A stretch of DNA of 64,000 nt from Streptomyces sp. CB02009. Lineage in GTDB: Bacteria; Actinomycetota; Actinomycetes; Streptomycetales; Streptomycetaceae. The notes under the pieces are model-generated. The model was not told the origin of the DNA. It was given only the letters and a program-made list of their open reading frames with translations, and made no database searches. Below, piece after piece: positions 44,101 through 51,880 of this stretch. Location of the stretch: contig NZ_LIVV01000009.1 of the NCBI RefSeq assembly GCF_001905825.1, positions 124,001 to 188,000 of the forward strand, written 5' to 3'. The translations under genes were made by a program, and so were the position numbers. Within the stretch, counting starts at the first letter, position 1. Each line of letters opens with the position of its first letter.

Positions 44101-47100
44101 TCCGGCCGCCCGGCGTCACGACCTGCGACACGAGACCCGCCGGCGTGACCGCCGTGCCGCCCTCCGCCGCCGGGGTGGTGGCGGTGGTGTACGTGGTCGA
44201 GGCGGTCCGGCCGTTCGGGTGACCGGCCACGGGGGGCGTGGTCACCGACAGCAGGTTGCCGCCCGCGTCGTAGGAGTAGCTCGTGAGGTAGGCGTTGTCG
44301 GTCGGACCGGACGAGCGCCCGTCCCGCTCCGTGAGGATCAGGTCGTTGCGGAGGTCCATCGGCGGGAAGGCCGTGGTCGAGTCCGGGTAGAAGGTGTAGT
44401 ACTCCGTCGAGCACTTGTTGGCGGCCGTGTTCTGGCAGGTGGTCTGGGAGACCGTGTTGCCGCGCACGTCGTGGCCGGTGATGGAGCGGTTGCCGTTGGC
44501 GTCCGTGATGGTGTGGAGGAAGCCGCCGGTGTCGTACCCGTAGGTGGTGCGGTCGCCCTCGGTGTCGATCGCGGCGAGCAGGCGGTTGCCCATCTCGGCG
44601 TCGTACACGTAGGTGAGGGTCTTGTCCTTCGGGTCGGTCAGCTTGACCGTCTTGACCGGGGCGATGCCCGAGGACGCCTTGTAGGCGGACCAGTGGGCCG
44701 CCACGTCCGCGTCGGTGAGGCCCTTGGCGTGGACCGCGACCTCGGCGAGGGAGCCGGTGAAGAAGGAGACGTCACCCGGGGAGCTGAGCCAGTTCTTCCC
44801 GAAGCCCGCGCCGATGAACGTCCGCGAGGTCGTCTGGTCGCTCGGGGCGCCGGTGCAGGTGCCCTGCTTCGCGCCGTCCAGGTAGAGCGTCTGCGTGGTG
44901 CCGGCGGCCGAGAGGACCGCGTGGTGCCACTTGTCGTCCGTGACCGTGCCCGTGGAGCCGAGGGTGGCCGCACCGTTGCAGGTGGAGCTCCACCAGTGGC
45001 CGTGCAGCTTGTTGTCGGCGCCGACGTAGAGCAGGTCGCTCCAGCTGCCGGTGGCACCGCCGGGGTTGTTCGGTGCGACGCTCTGATCGCTCATGATCAC
45101 GCCGGGCTCGGCCGTCTTGAACCAGAGCTCGACCGAGCGGTCGGCCTTGGCGTGCAGCGGGCCGTACGGCACCTCCACGAAGGAGGTCGAGCCGTCGAAC
45201 GTCGCCGCGCTCGCGTCACCCGGACCGAAGGGACCCTCGGCGCCCTGGATGACGTTGTTGTACGTGCCGAAGCCGGTGTTCACCTGGTTCGCGGCCTGCG
45301 CCGCGCCCTGGGTGTCGTCCATGCGCCAGTAGCCGGCCGGGGCGGAGCCCATGACGGCGGAGCGGTAGACCTGGGACGAGCCGGTGATGGTCGGCGGGTT
45401 GAGCTTCCAGGTGCCGCCGTTGCCGTCGGTGGACTGGAGGACGCGGTCGTCGGTGGTGTCGTAGACGACCGACGCCTGGGTCTTGCCGCCGGGCGTGGTG
45501 ATCTTCTGGAGGAGACCGGCCGACCGGGTGGCGGAGTCGTACTGGGTCTTGATCACGTCGGCCGGGAGGGGCTCGGAGAAGATCGCGACCTCGGCCAGCT
45601 GGCCGTTGAAGTGACCGAGCTTGTCGTTGGCGTTCATCGCCGGCCAGCCCATGGTGTTCACACCGGCGCCGAGGGAGATGTACGGCTGCACCCAGTCGTT
45701 GATGGTGCCGCTGAGCGAGCCGACCGCCGCACCGTCGAGGTACAGGGTCTGGCTGTTGGCGACACCGGTCAGGACGGCGTTGTGCCACTTGCCGTCGGTG
45801 ACGACCGGGGTGGACGTGATCGTCGTCATGCAGCCCGGCGACATGGCCAGGCAGCCGCGGAGCTTGCCGTCGGTGCCCACGTACACCGCGGGGGTGTTCT
45901 TCGTGGTGTTGGCCACCGGGTCGGGGTCGCTGAGGGGCTTGTCGCCGTAGTAGAAGAGCACGCCTCCGGCGGTGCTCGTCTTGAACCACAGCGAGACCGA
46001 GGTGTACGAGGGCGTGGCGCCCGGCGCGGCCGGCATCTCGACGTACGAGGTGGTGCCGTTGAAGGTGGCCGCCTTCTGGGTGGAGCCCGCGAGGGGACCC
46101 GTCCCGCCCAGCGTCACGTTCTTGTAGGTGCCGTTGTACTGGCCCTGGTTCGCGTCGAGGGCGTCCTTGGCGACCGTGCCCGAGGTCTCGCCGAGCCGCC
46201 AGTAGGCGAACGGGTCGGCGTCGAGGACCGTGGTCCGGTAGTGGTTGCCGGTGGCGTACGTGTACGTCGTGCACTTCGACCAGTCGGCCGGCGGGCACAC
46301 CTTGGTGAGCTGGTCACCGGTGTAGGTGTACTGCCAGGTCTGGACCGAGTTCGCGTCGCCGGCCGTGGCCTGGTCGGTGTAGACGGTCTGGACGTGCCAG
46401 GCGGTGGCCGAGGCGGGCTGGTACCAGGTCAGGCCGAGGTTCCGCTTGGAGACCTCGTTCGTGATCTTCGTGAGGCGCTTGTTGGCGTCGTACGAGAAGG
46501 TCTCGGTGCGGCCCGCGTAGTCCTTGATGGTCTTCAGCGCGTAGGTGCCGGTCTTCGCGGTCGCCTGGGTGAAGGCGTACTCCGTGAAGTCCTTGTCCGT
46601 GAGCGCGTATCCGCCGGTGACGGCCGCGAGGCGCGCGTAGCGGCCCAGCGGGGGCACGAAGGTGCCGTCCGAGTTCCGGCCGAAGGCGACCTGCTCACCA
46701 CCCGGGTAGGTGATGACCACGCTGGTGAGGGCACCGGTGCCGTCCTTGACCTCGACGGCCTTCATGTCGACGATCGTCGACCAGCCGGCGCCGAAGGCGG
46801 AGTCCACGCGGGGGTCGAGGCTGTTGTAGGAGCGCTCGATCTCCAGCGACGGGCCGATGACCGGCACGTCGGCGTCGGTGTCCTCGGTCGTGTAATTGCC
46901 GTCCGAGGGGTCGAACTCGTGCCCGTCGGTGTTCATCGACAGGCCCGAGGTGACCGGCGGCTGCGGCACGGCCGTGGTGAAGCGGCTGCCTTCCACGACG
47001 GCCGAGGTGCCGTCGCTGGCCTCCACGTACCAGTCGTAGTTCTTCGACCACTTGAGCTTGCCGGCGGGAACCTTCCAGCTGCCCTTGGTGACCGCGCCGG

Positions 47101-48925
47101 ACGTGGCCACCAGCGTGGGGGTGCCGGTGGCGTCGCCGTCGTAGACCTCGAACGTGTAGGACAGCGGGCTCGGTCCCTTGTCGGCGTCGCTCGCGTAGAC
47201 GAGCAGCTCCGGCTGGAGGGTGTTGGCCTGGAAGTTCTGCGGCGGGTACGAGGCGTTGACCTGCGGCGCGGTGTTGGCCGTGTACGTCAGGTCCAGGGCC
47301 GGGCGGAAGCCGGCGGTCGCCGCGTTGTCCGAGTGGAACTTCTTCCAGTGCAGCATGTCGTTGGTCGGGGCGGTGAGCGCCAGACCGTAGTTCGCGGCTC
47401 CGCCGGCGACGTTGTTGAACCACGTCGTGTTCAGCGAGACCGGCATCTTCACGCCGACCGAGGCCGAGTTCCCGCTGTTGGAGCAGGAGGCTCCGGGGGC
47501 GGGCGTGGCCGTGCCCATGGCCGCGCCGAAGCTCGGGCCGGGGTAGGCGGTCACTCCGGACGGGGTCCAGGACTGGGTGATCGGGTGCACCGAGAACGAC
47601 TGGGCGGCACAGGTGGAGGACCAGAGCGCGTAGACGTTCAGGGTGGCGGCGGTGACCCGCTTCCCCGCGAGCGTGGTGCCCAGCGAGGAGAACTGCAGGA
47701 ACGAGTTCGTCTTGTTCGTGCCCGAGTCGTAGGAGCCGACCTTGATCTGGGTCTCGGTGGAGTGGTCACCACCGATGGTGTTCTGCGTGTACGTGGAGTT
47801 CGACGCGGTCACCGTCGGGTCGACGGTCACCGGGTAGACCCGGGCGGGGTCGTCCAGCCAGGCGCGGTCCGCGGTCATCCGCAGCGCCGGCTCGCCGTCC
47901 ACCGTGACCAGTTCGTAGGTCACGGCCCGCGACTGGGCGGGGTCGCCCGAGCGGGGGTCGATCCTGGAGTCCTCCATGAACGCGTGCGGGATGGTCGCGG
48001 TGACCTTTCCGTTCGCATCGGTGAACTCCACGTCGCCGTCGGCGGCGACGCGGGGGGTGAGGCCCTTCACCGCGAGCGGGAAGGTCCAGGAGTTCGCGGC
48101 CTGCGGGGAGCGCAGGACGACGTTCTCCTTGAAGCCCTCCGCCAGCGGGACGAGCTGCACGTCGGTCTCGGGCAGCACGTCCGCGTAGGTCACGGTGCCG
48201 TTGGCGGCGACGGTGGGCTCCGTCTTCGCGGCGCCCTTCAGCGCGTACGCGAGCGAGCGTCCGGCGCCGAAGTCGACGGAGGCCAGCGCCTTGTCGGCGG
48301 CGTCCGGCGCGAACTCGACGTCGAGGGAGTTGGCCGTCTGCTGGAGGCGGCCGTCCTTGTCCTCGGTCAGGCTCGTGTCGATGGCCTTCCACGTGCCGTC
48401 CGCGCCCTTGAAGTTGGTGCGGCCGGCGAAGTGGCGGACGGTGGTGGAGCCGTCGGCGTTGACGTAGTAGTCCGAGGTGGCCGTGGACTTCTTCGCGTCG
48501 CGCCTGCTGGTGCGCGCGTCGAAGCTCTTGGCGTTGCCCGGCGCCCTGCCGGTGCGGGTCTCGGCGGGGTCGTCGGTCTCCCGCTCGAACAGCGGGAGTT
48601 CGCCCTTGCCCTTGCCGGGCTTGCGCCCGGCCTTGCCTTCGAGGCTCGTGGCGTCCGACGAGGCGTGGTGGCTCTTGCCCCGGGCGGTGCCGCCCTGCTG
48701 GTCAGGGGTGTCGAGAGGGCTCTCGCTCACCCACTTCCACAGTCCGGAGAGGGAGAGCTTGGGCATCTTCACCGGTTCGAGCGTGACGCCCGCGGCGAGT
48801 GCCGACTCGGTGGTGAGCATGAGGAACAGGGAGATGAGTACGGAAAGAGCCGTAGCCCTCAGCCTGCGTCTACCGGTGCGACCCGGTGGGAACAGGCGAG
48901 GGCTACGGACCCGGCGTATACGCAT
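38135..48925 (-). CDS. RHS/YD-repeat polymorphic toxin with HINT domain and nuclease-like tip
   Basis: A secreted protein of about 3,596 residues. In order: a signal peptide (about residues 15-45); a DNRLRE-like carbohydrate-binding region (about 370-545); a fibronectin-like stretch and YD/RHS repeats from about 770 to 2,970, interrupted by three LamG-like domains (about 895-1120, 1180-1410 and 1925-2145, each opening A-Y-W-R or A-R-Y-K-L); the RHS core end YSPETGQFNSRDTVSLSG...MDPTG near 2,955-2,990; a Lys/Val/Ala-rich helical segment (about 2,995-3,135); two hydrophobic Gly/Ala stretches; a PT-HINT domain (about 3,300-3,450) ending VLVHNC; and a 146-residue tip. The tip has EHTYAVVDHWNAEGHNQSR, FFNDTTKMHPMRRKANSSGG, a His/Asn-rich pattern like HNH or Endonuclease VII-type toxins. 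I start at the ATG at 48925, with AAAGG 7 nt upstream. An immunity gene follows. Confidence 0.9.
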   Translation of the reverse strand: MRIRRVRSPRLFPPGRTGRRRLRATALSVLISLFLMLTTESALAAGVTLEPVKMPKLSLSGLWKWVSESPLDTPDQQGGTARGKSHHASSDATSLEGKAGRKPGKGKGELPLFERETDDPAETRTGRAPGNAKSFDARTSRRDAKKSTATSDYYVNADGSTTVRHFAGRTNFKGADGTWKAIDTSLTEDKDGRLQQTANSLDVEFAPDAADKALASVDFGAGRSLAYALKGAAKTEPTVAANGTVTYADVLPETDVQLVPLAEGFKENVVLRSPQAANSWTFPLAVKGLTPRVAADGDVEFTDANGKVTATIPHAFMEDSRIDPRSGDPAQSRAVTYELVTVDGEPALRMTADRAWLDDPARVYPVTVDPTVTASNSTYTQNTIGGDHSTETQIKVGSYDSGTNKTNSFLQFSSLGTTLAGKRVTAATLNVYALWSSTCAAQSFSVHPITQSWTPSGVTAYPGPSFGAAMGTATPAPGASCSNSGNSASVGVKMPVSLNTTWFNNVAGGAANYGLALTAPTNDMLHWKKFHSDNAATAGFRPALDLTYTANTAPQVNASYPPQNFQANTLQPELLVYASDADKGPSPLSYTFEVYDGDATGTPTLVATSGAVTKGSWKVPAGKLKWSKNYDWYVEASDGTSAVVEGSRFTTAVPQPPVTSGLSMNTDGHEFDPSDGNYTTEDTDADVPVIGPSLEIERSYNSLDPRVDSAFGAGWSTIVDMKAVEVKDGTGALTSVVITYPGGEQVAFGRNSDGTFVPPLGRYARLAAVTGGYALTDKDFTEYAFTQATAKTGTYALKTIKDYAGRTETFSYDANKRLTKITNEVSKRNLGLTWYQPASATAWHVQTVYTDQATAGDANSVQTWQYTYTGDQLTKVCPPADWSKCTTYTYATGNHYRTTVLDADPFAYWRLGETSGTVAKDALDANQGQYNGTYKNVTLGGTGPLAGSTQKAATFNGTTSYVEMPAAPGATPSYTSVSLWFKTSTAGGVLFYYGDKPLSDPDPVANTTKNTPAVYVGTDGKLRGCLAMSPGCMTTITSTPVVTDGKWHNAVLTGVANSQTLYLDGAAVGSLSGTINDWVQPYISLGAGVNTMGWPAMNANDKLGHFNGQLAEVAIFSEPLPADVIKTQYDSATRSAGLLQKITTPGGKTQASVVYDTTDDRVLQSTDGNGGTWKLNPPTITGSSQVYRSAVMGSAPAGYWRMDDTQGAAQAANQVNTGFGTYNNVIQGAEGPFGPGDASAATFDGSTSFVEVPYGPLHAKADRSVELWFKTAEPGVIMSDQSVAPNNPGGATGSWSDLLYVGADNKLHGHWWSSTCNGAATLGSTGTVTDDKWHHAVLSAAGTTQTLYLDGAKQGTCTGAPSDQTTSRTFIGAGFGKNWLSSPGDVSFFTGSLAEVAVHAKGLTDADVAAHWSAYKASSGIAPVKTVKLTDPKDKTLTYVYDAEMGNRLLAAIDTEGDRTTYGYDTGGFLHTITDANGNRSITGHDVRGNTVSQTTCQNTAANKCSTEYYTFYPDSTTAFPPMDLRNDLILTERDGRSSGPTDNAYLTSYSYDAGGNLLSVTTPPVAGHPNGRTASTTYTTATTPAAEGGTAVTPAGLVSQVVTPGGRKTTYTYFANGDLAKITDANGATVEYTYDKLGREISKKEVSDANPGGLVTSQTYDKNDQVLTETTPAVTNRVTGAKHQAKTTTGYDPDGNVLSQTVQDLTGGDTARVTSMTYDATNQLATRTDPGGDTTSFEYDVYGNKVKETDPAGTVNTYTFDAEQRPLTTNLLDYTGDPYNPTAPTTLVQESRAYDPAGRLASITDPLGWQTVYTYTDDGLSASVVRKDPQTGKSFTEQANTYDAAGNLIEQVTNDGQTRTTFTVDAADRTVSEILDPNGLARTTQTSYDPDDNVVSETDRDPATGDLSTTDTRYDALGNITGTTSHDGTTAPVARYKLDETTGFGLADSSGANNTGTHGTGMHWNTDRGGNGAFDGDANSWAQTNGPVVNTAGSFTVSAWVKLTNTTANRTFLAQDGKEASGFQLYYSTAYGWTFNRHATDTYDPAIVRVSSGTAAVTANTWTHLVGVYDQASSQIRLYVNGVASGTPATFGTPWEATGPLQLGRRWYKGAYAENHLGGLDDVQVYGEALTAAQVTALKGGTLPAAGSTVRTTTWKLDQRGLPLNQTDTAGNVTDYGYDELGQQTSVTEPAVMAEQNGGTPVSVRPVTMTGYNTYGEATESSDPLGNVVTTAYDAEGQELSTTTPEYLAPGASAPIRATSYNEYNKLGQVTAEVDPLGGRTTYTYTQLGDLASVTEPGGGTTKYTYSTNGDQLSATRPNGARQEMTYDYLGRELTSTDIVRQPTQRAYTAINEYNAPGGELSRIVSPQGVTESYKYNAEGEVTEVTDGAGKVSRFTYDMDGQPLTATEPDGTSTRNTYDGFGQLVRTDDLDETGAVLRTASTGYDRGGNMVSATDHRGHTKTFTYDSSGLITKVVEPVSATESITTTYGYDAAGNQTRFTDGRGNPFLTTYNTWGLPESQIEPSTPTHPNLADRTFTAVYDGGGRIKESRSPGGVSASFEYDVKSRLVRQSGTGAEAATADHTYAYDADDRVTAVAGLGEEKNTFSYDDRGLLLTANGPSGSSSFAYDGDGGMTSRTDASGTSTFGYDTAGRVKTANDGLTGSTATYGYDVNSNVTSIDYGTGKAKRSFGYDKLERLTSDSLTSPTGKTLASFTYGWDASDNLTSKTTTGLTGSTANTYTYDWADRVMSWNNGTTNEVYGYDASGNRTRVGGDTYTYDARNRLTSDGHSAYTYTARGTLSSVTDEASRVTTMKVDAFNRVIQEGNRTYTYDGLDRVLNAKDETGTELYAFKYSGDGNEVASDGLSTYSRDAGGAVVGVKNAVSSVLALTDLHTDVVAQFTTTGEALTGSTTYSPFGKVVQSATMLGSLGYQSGWTDPETAKVNMAARWYSPETGQFNSRDTVSLSGVPNSISANRYAYADGNPMTGMDPTGHWPGWADKIVKKVKKKVTKTVKSAYKHVKKAVKKVAKVVKKAAKVVKKAVKKVVKRAKRAVRKAVRYVADSVRKVKRYVKRVYKTVKRVAHKVVKHVKKAVRKVAKAVKHVAKKVVKAAKKVGRAVKKAAKATANFVKQHASTIASVAVGIAVFAGCTAITAGVGAIGCAALAGAAGNAVGYAMSDGPKSVGGFLGAVAIGAVTGAAGGVGGRLAASAAGKLLSGTAGKIATNVAESAGEEALAGAVEYGTSCVNSEEGCSVAGAAKAATIGAVMGGAFGAKGSGKGPKANDSPGGSSGPGCPIRRGSTPHSFTGKTPVLMADGTTKQISKVKAGDKVLTAEPGKKTKEIHEVKQVIVTKTDRDYVDVTIVAKAGRKTIETTKHHQFYESTRNAWTQAGDLKVGQKLQNGEGAPRVIVDVTSYKADRTTYDLSVEGLHTYFVFAGDTVMAADPGDAVLVHNCGGSNPAHSRTCTCAAGNQPRMANGSMGANPNPNPSRLNRDNQYPSGYWAETHREMARNWKDSAGNWLDNEGNIVPDAELTYEHTYAVVDHWNAEGHNQSRSERAKFFNDTTKMHPMRRKANSSGGGSMTARYQQNTGPKYSN

Positions 48926-48933
48926 GGGCCAGC

Positions 48934-49027
48934 CTTTACTAACGCGATACTTACAAAGCCTCGCGAGCCTGCCCGATGACGGATCACCAGTTCGCACCAG
49001 GGTGCCGAACTTTACTCCGGCTTTACT
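48934..49027 (-). promoter_or_regulatory. RHS upstream region with three AGTAAAG repeats
   Basis: CTTTACT (AGTAAAG on the coding strand) occurs at 48934-48940, 49010-49016 and 49021-49027, the last two exactly 11 bp apart on the same face of the helix. They lie in an otherwise AT-richer region ahead of the toxin gene and could be binding sites for an unknown regulator. Confidence 0.4.
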
Positions 49028-49090
49028 TGTGGGACGGAACCCTTCCGGACAACTCCGGCCGAGACCACGCGGCGGGGCCCCTCCGGCCCC

Positions 49091-49717
49091 TCAGCCCTCG
49101 CGGGCGAGCCGCTTCACCGTCGCCGCGATGTCGTCCTTGAGGGACGCACCGGGCGCCACCCGGACCAGATTGTCGTGAGCGGCGCCGCCGCCCGCCTCTC
49201 CGACCGTCACGAACCGGACCTTCGGGTTCTTCTCCACCGCCGCCTCGGCGGCCGCCACCTGCGGGGCGCCCGAGGCGACGACGATCTCGCAGTCCCGCTG
49301 GACCAGGCCGTTGAGGAACGGCCGGGCGTTCTCCACCGACTTCTCGCCCATGACCGGTACGAACGTCACGCGGATCCGCTTGTCCAGGGACGCCGCCTGC
49401 ATCCCCTCCCAGACGGGGGCCGCCGGAGCACCGGTCACGATGCCCCGCTCGTCGGTGAGCAGACAGGCGTCGTAGTCCTGGTAGGCACGGGCCCGGGTGT
49501 CGGGCGGGGTGCCAGGACCGTCCGATCCGGCGAACAGCGAGACTCCGACGAAACCGAGGACGAGGACCAGGACCGAGGCGACGGCCCAGCCGAGCCGCCC
49601 GCGCAGCGCACCCGCACCGGCGGCCAGCAGACCGGGGATCCGGGCGCTCCCGGACTCCGCCGCCTCCCTCTTGGCCGCTTCCCGCTCGGTGGCGCGCCAG
49701 GCGCGACGGGTCTTCAC
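49091..49717 (-). CDS. Membrane-anchored BMP-like (substrate-binding fold) protein
   Basis: A 208-residue protein with a basic Ala/Glu/Arg-rich cytoplasmic start, one membrane helix (about residues 43-63, LGWAVASVLVLVLGFVGVSLF) and an outer domain that resembles a piece of the BMP/periplasmic-binding fold: YDACLLTDERGIV, APVWEGMQAAS, EIVVASGAPQVAAAEAAVEKNPKVRFVTV. It is too short for a full two-lobe binding protein, so it may bind a small ligand with one lobe or only be related in fold. The GTG at 49717 has GGGAGGG 7 nt upstream and overlaps the previous gene by 4 bp. Confidence 0.7.
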   Translation of the reverse strand: MKTRRAWRATEREAAKREAAESGSARIPGLLAAGAGALRGRLGWAVASVLVLVLGFVGVSLFAGSDGPGTPPDTRARAYQDYDACLLTDERGIVTGAPAAPVWEGMQAASLDKRIRVTFVPVMGEKSVENARPFLNGLVQRDCEIVVASGAPQVAAAEAAVEKNPKVRFVTVGEAGGGAAHDNLVRVAPGASLKDDIAATVKRLAREG

Positions 49718-50052
49718 CGGTCGGCCCTCCCGGCGGCGAGGCCGTGCGCCGCCGCACCCAGGGTGGCGGCCGCGAGCAGCACCACGTCGACGAGGTACGC
49801 GAGGCCGTGGGTCTCCACGGGCGTCAGCGCGATCTGGAAGCACCAGCCGACCGAGGCGGCCGTGAACAGCAGCGCGGCGAGCCAGTCGCTCCGCGTCCCG
49901 CGCCGCAGGGCGAGCGTGAGCGAGGGGACGAACCCGAGGACGCCGAGGCTCAGCAGCGGCACCAGCGCGAGCCCGACCCGGGCCGGCCGGCCGGGCAGCT
50001 CCATGGGGCGCGGGGACTCCGCGCCCTTCTCCAAGCGGACGGCCTGGTTCAC
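49714..50052 (-). CDS. Small multi-spanning membrane protein, unknown function
   Basis: A 112-residue protein with three predicted membrane helices (about residues 27-47, 58-78 and 84-104). It begins MNQAVRLEKGAESPRP from a GTG start. The stop overlaps the next gene's GTG, so the two are translated together. I recognise no family; an accessory to the BMP-like protein is the simplest idea. Confidence 0.65.
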   Translation of the reverse strand: MNQAVRLEKGAESPRPMELPGRPARVGLALVPLLSLGVLGFVPSLTLALRRGTRSDWLAALLFTAASVGWCFQIALTPVETHGLAYLVDVVLLAAATLGAAAHGLAAGRADR

Positions 50053-50149
50053 GTTTCGCGGGACCTCTCACGGCGGCGCGCGCCGGGGGCGGGGCGCACG
50101 GGTGTACGACAGGGGACGCCGTACGGTACATCCCCCGCCGTGAAGATCA

Positions 50150-50174
50150 CCCCCGGGGTCCCGCTCCCCGGGGG
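50150..50174 (-). terminator. Hairpin after the GNAT gene
   Basis: CCCCCGGGG (50150-50158) and CCCCGGGGG (50166-50174) form a perfect 9-bp stem with a 7-nt loop just beyond the GNAT stop codon, before the downstream small membrane protein gene. Confidence 0.65.
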
Positions 50175-50188
50175 CGTCCCGTACGTGC

Positions 50189-50935
50189 TCAGATGCGGTG
50201 CCGCACCCAGACGTTGGGCTCGACGTAGACCGCGTAGCCGCGCGAGGCGTCGCAGTGGACGGGCACGAGCGCGCCGGCGACCTCGACCGGGCCGTCCGTG
50301 TCGAAGGGCAGACCGGTCCAGGCGCGCCACTGCTCGACCGAGCCGGAGACGGTCATCGAGGCCGGGGCGACCGCCTCGATGACACCGCCCGCGCGCACAT
50401 GGACGCGCAGCCAGGCGTCGTGCGGCAGTCCGTCGGACTCCCGGGTGCGGAAGGCGTACTCGTGGATGGAGGACGCGGCCTCCAGGTGCTTGCCGTTGGG
50501 GCGGACCGGGGCGACGAGCTCGGAGAAGCCGAGCCGCCGGGCGTTGTCGCGCATGGCGGCCAGCATCCGGTGCGAGAGTCCCTGGCCCAGGGCGCTCGTG
50601 TCGACCGTGATCTCGATGGCGCTCACGGTGTCGGCCTCACGGCCGTGCTTCAGGTCGGAGAACGCCCAGAGCAGCACCTCGTCCCAGCCGCGCGCGGGCA
50701 GCGCGCGGCGCCCGTCGGCGTCGAGGCGGAAGGGAACGCTGAAGCCGCGGGCGACGACCTTGCCCTCGGCGTCGGTGGCGACGACGACGTACTCGGGCAG
50801 CTCGCGCACGATCCGCCCGATGTTCGCCCAGCCCACCGGGTCGTACATCATGAACTCGGGCCAGAGGTCGCGCATGCCCCACATCGGCCCTTCCAGTTCG
50901 GGGCGCTCGGCAAGGGTCGATATGTTCAGGTCCAT
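50189..50935 (-). CDS. GNAT family N-acetyltransferase
   Basis: A 248-residue protein with a GNAT core in its centre: SAIEITVDTSALGQGLSHRMLAAMRDNARRLGFSELVAPVRPNGKH, where LGQGLSHRM is the acetyl-CoA loop. The start MDLNISTLAERPELEGPMWGMRDLWPEFMMYDPVGW is typical of a conserved Streptomyces group. The C-terminal 70 residues form an additional domain ending VYVEPNVWVRHRI. The substrate is not known. A lipoprotein-like nuclease gene lies upstream across a 60-bp gap, and a terminator hairpin follows. Confidence 0.85.
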   Translation of the reverse strand: MDLNISTLAERPELEGPMWGMRDLWPEFMMYDPVGWANIGRIVRELPEYVVVATDAEGKVVARGFSVPFRLDADGRRALPARGWDEVLLWAFSDLKHGREADTVSAIEITVDTSALGQGLSHRMLAAMRDNARRLGFSELVAPVRPNGKHLEAASSIHEYAFRTRESDGLPHDAWLRVHVRAGGVIEAVAPASMTVSGSVEQWRAWTGLPFDTDGPVEVAGALVPVHCDASRGYAVYVEPNVWVRHRI

Positions 50936-50995
50936 GCGGGCAGAGTAAAGATCGTTTCCGGCAGGGCCAACAGGTTTTCCCCTGGTCGGGGCGGG

Positions 50996-51712
50996 TTACG
51001 GGAGTTTCTGCCGCGGGCAGCCGGCGAGGACCCGCTTCATCGCGTCCCGCTCGCCGGCCGTCACCCACACCCCGTACTTCTTCTTCACGGCGATCTGCCG
51101 GGCCACGTACGTGCAGCGGTACGCCTTGTTCGGCGGAAGCCAGGTCGCCGCGTCGCCGTCGGACTTGCGGCGGTTGGTGGCGGAGTCGACGGCGAGCAGG
51201 TTGAGCGGGTCGTTGGCGAACCGGCGCCGGGTCTCGCCGTCCCACTTCCCCGCGCCCTTCTGCCAGGCGTCGGAGAGCGCGACGACATGGTCGATGTCGA
51301 CCTTGCTGCGCCCGCGGACGAAGCGGACGGTGGTCCCGGTGTACGGGTCGTCGGTGAGGGTGCCGGAGGCGACCTTGCAGCGGCCGTCGGTGAACCGGAC
51401 GCCGGTCAGGTCGCGCTTGAGTATGTCGTCCCGGGTCCCGCAGCCGTTGCCGTCGACGTCCGCCCAGGCGCGTCCGAACTTCTCCCGCTCGTAACCGGTC
51501 TTCGGCGCACGCCCCTTGACGGCGAGCGTCTCGACGGCGGCGAGCGCGGTCCCCCGCGCGGCGGACCCGCCGCCGGAGCCTCCACCGGATCCCGAGCCGC
51601 CACCGGATCCGGCGCCTCCGCCGCCTTCCGGTGAGCAGGCGGTGGCGAGGAGCGTGGTGACGGCAAGTGCCGAGGCGACCAGGGTCGTTCGAATCGTCCG
51701 CTCTGCAAGCAT
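50996..51712 (-). CDS. Secreted HNH endonuclease-type protein (DUF1524/GmrSD C-terminal-like)
   Basis: A 238-residue exported protein. The signal ends LLATAC-S near residue 26, so it may be a lipoprotein; a Gly/Ser-rich linker (about 30-52) follows. The nuclease domain has TGYEREKFGRAW at the start, DIDHVVALSDAWQKGA as the HNH-type His pair, and NDPLNLLAVDSATNRRKSDGDAATWLPPN. The Cys pairs (NGCGTRDD, GRCKVA, YRCTY and AGCP) may form disulphides outside the cell. It could degrade extracellular DNA for phosphate or nucleotides. A second secreted nuclease-like gene is divergent 168 bp away. Confidence 0.88.
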   Translation of the reverse strand: MLAERTIRTTLVASALAVTTLLATACSPEGGGGAGSGGGSGSGGGSGGGSAARGTALAAVETLAVKGRAPKTGYEREKFGRAWADVDGNGCGTRDDILKRDLTGVRFTDGRCKVASGTLTDDPYTGTTVRFVRGRSKVDIDHVVALSDAWQKGAGKWDGETRRRFANDPLNLLAVDSATNRRKSDGDAATWLPPNKAYRCTYVARQIAVKKKYGVWVTAGERDAMKRVLAGCPRQKLP

Positions 51713-51829
51713 TCGGGAATTCTAGGCCGTCGGGGCCTGACGGGGCCCGTCCAGGCCCATCCGGTGGCCTGCCGAGGCCCGCCGGGAGGAGTGCGTCCCC
51801 TTCGGACCCTCCTCCCGAAGCAAACAATC

Positions 51830-51851
51830 GTTCGAGTACCGTTCGAAGCTT
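51830..51851 (+). promoter_or_regulatory. 11-bp direct repeats ahead of the EEP nuclease gene
   Basis: GTTCGAGTACC (51830-51840) and GTTCGAAGCTT (51841-51851) are head-to-tail 11-mers. Their period matches the direct repeats of Streptomyces PHO boxes (consensus GTTCACC in each unit), though only the first four bases agree fully. Phosphate control would suit a secreted nuclease; this is inference. Confidence 0.3.
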
Positions 51852-51880
51852 TCCAGACACTCCATCAGGAGAGCTTCTCC

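Noticed and set aside
38222-48979. A 3,585-codon open frame on the plus strand opposite the RHS gene
   Set aside because: It is the antisense shadow of a long high-GC gene; its protein is a Gly/Arg/Val/Asp-rich mix without domains, while the minus strand encodes recognisable RHS, LamG and HINT sequence.
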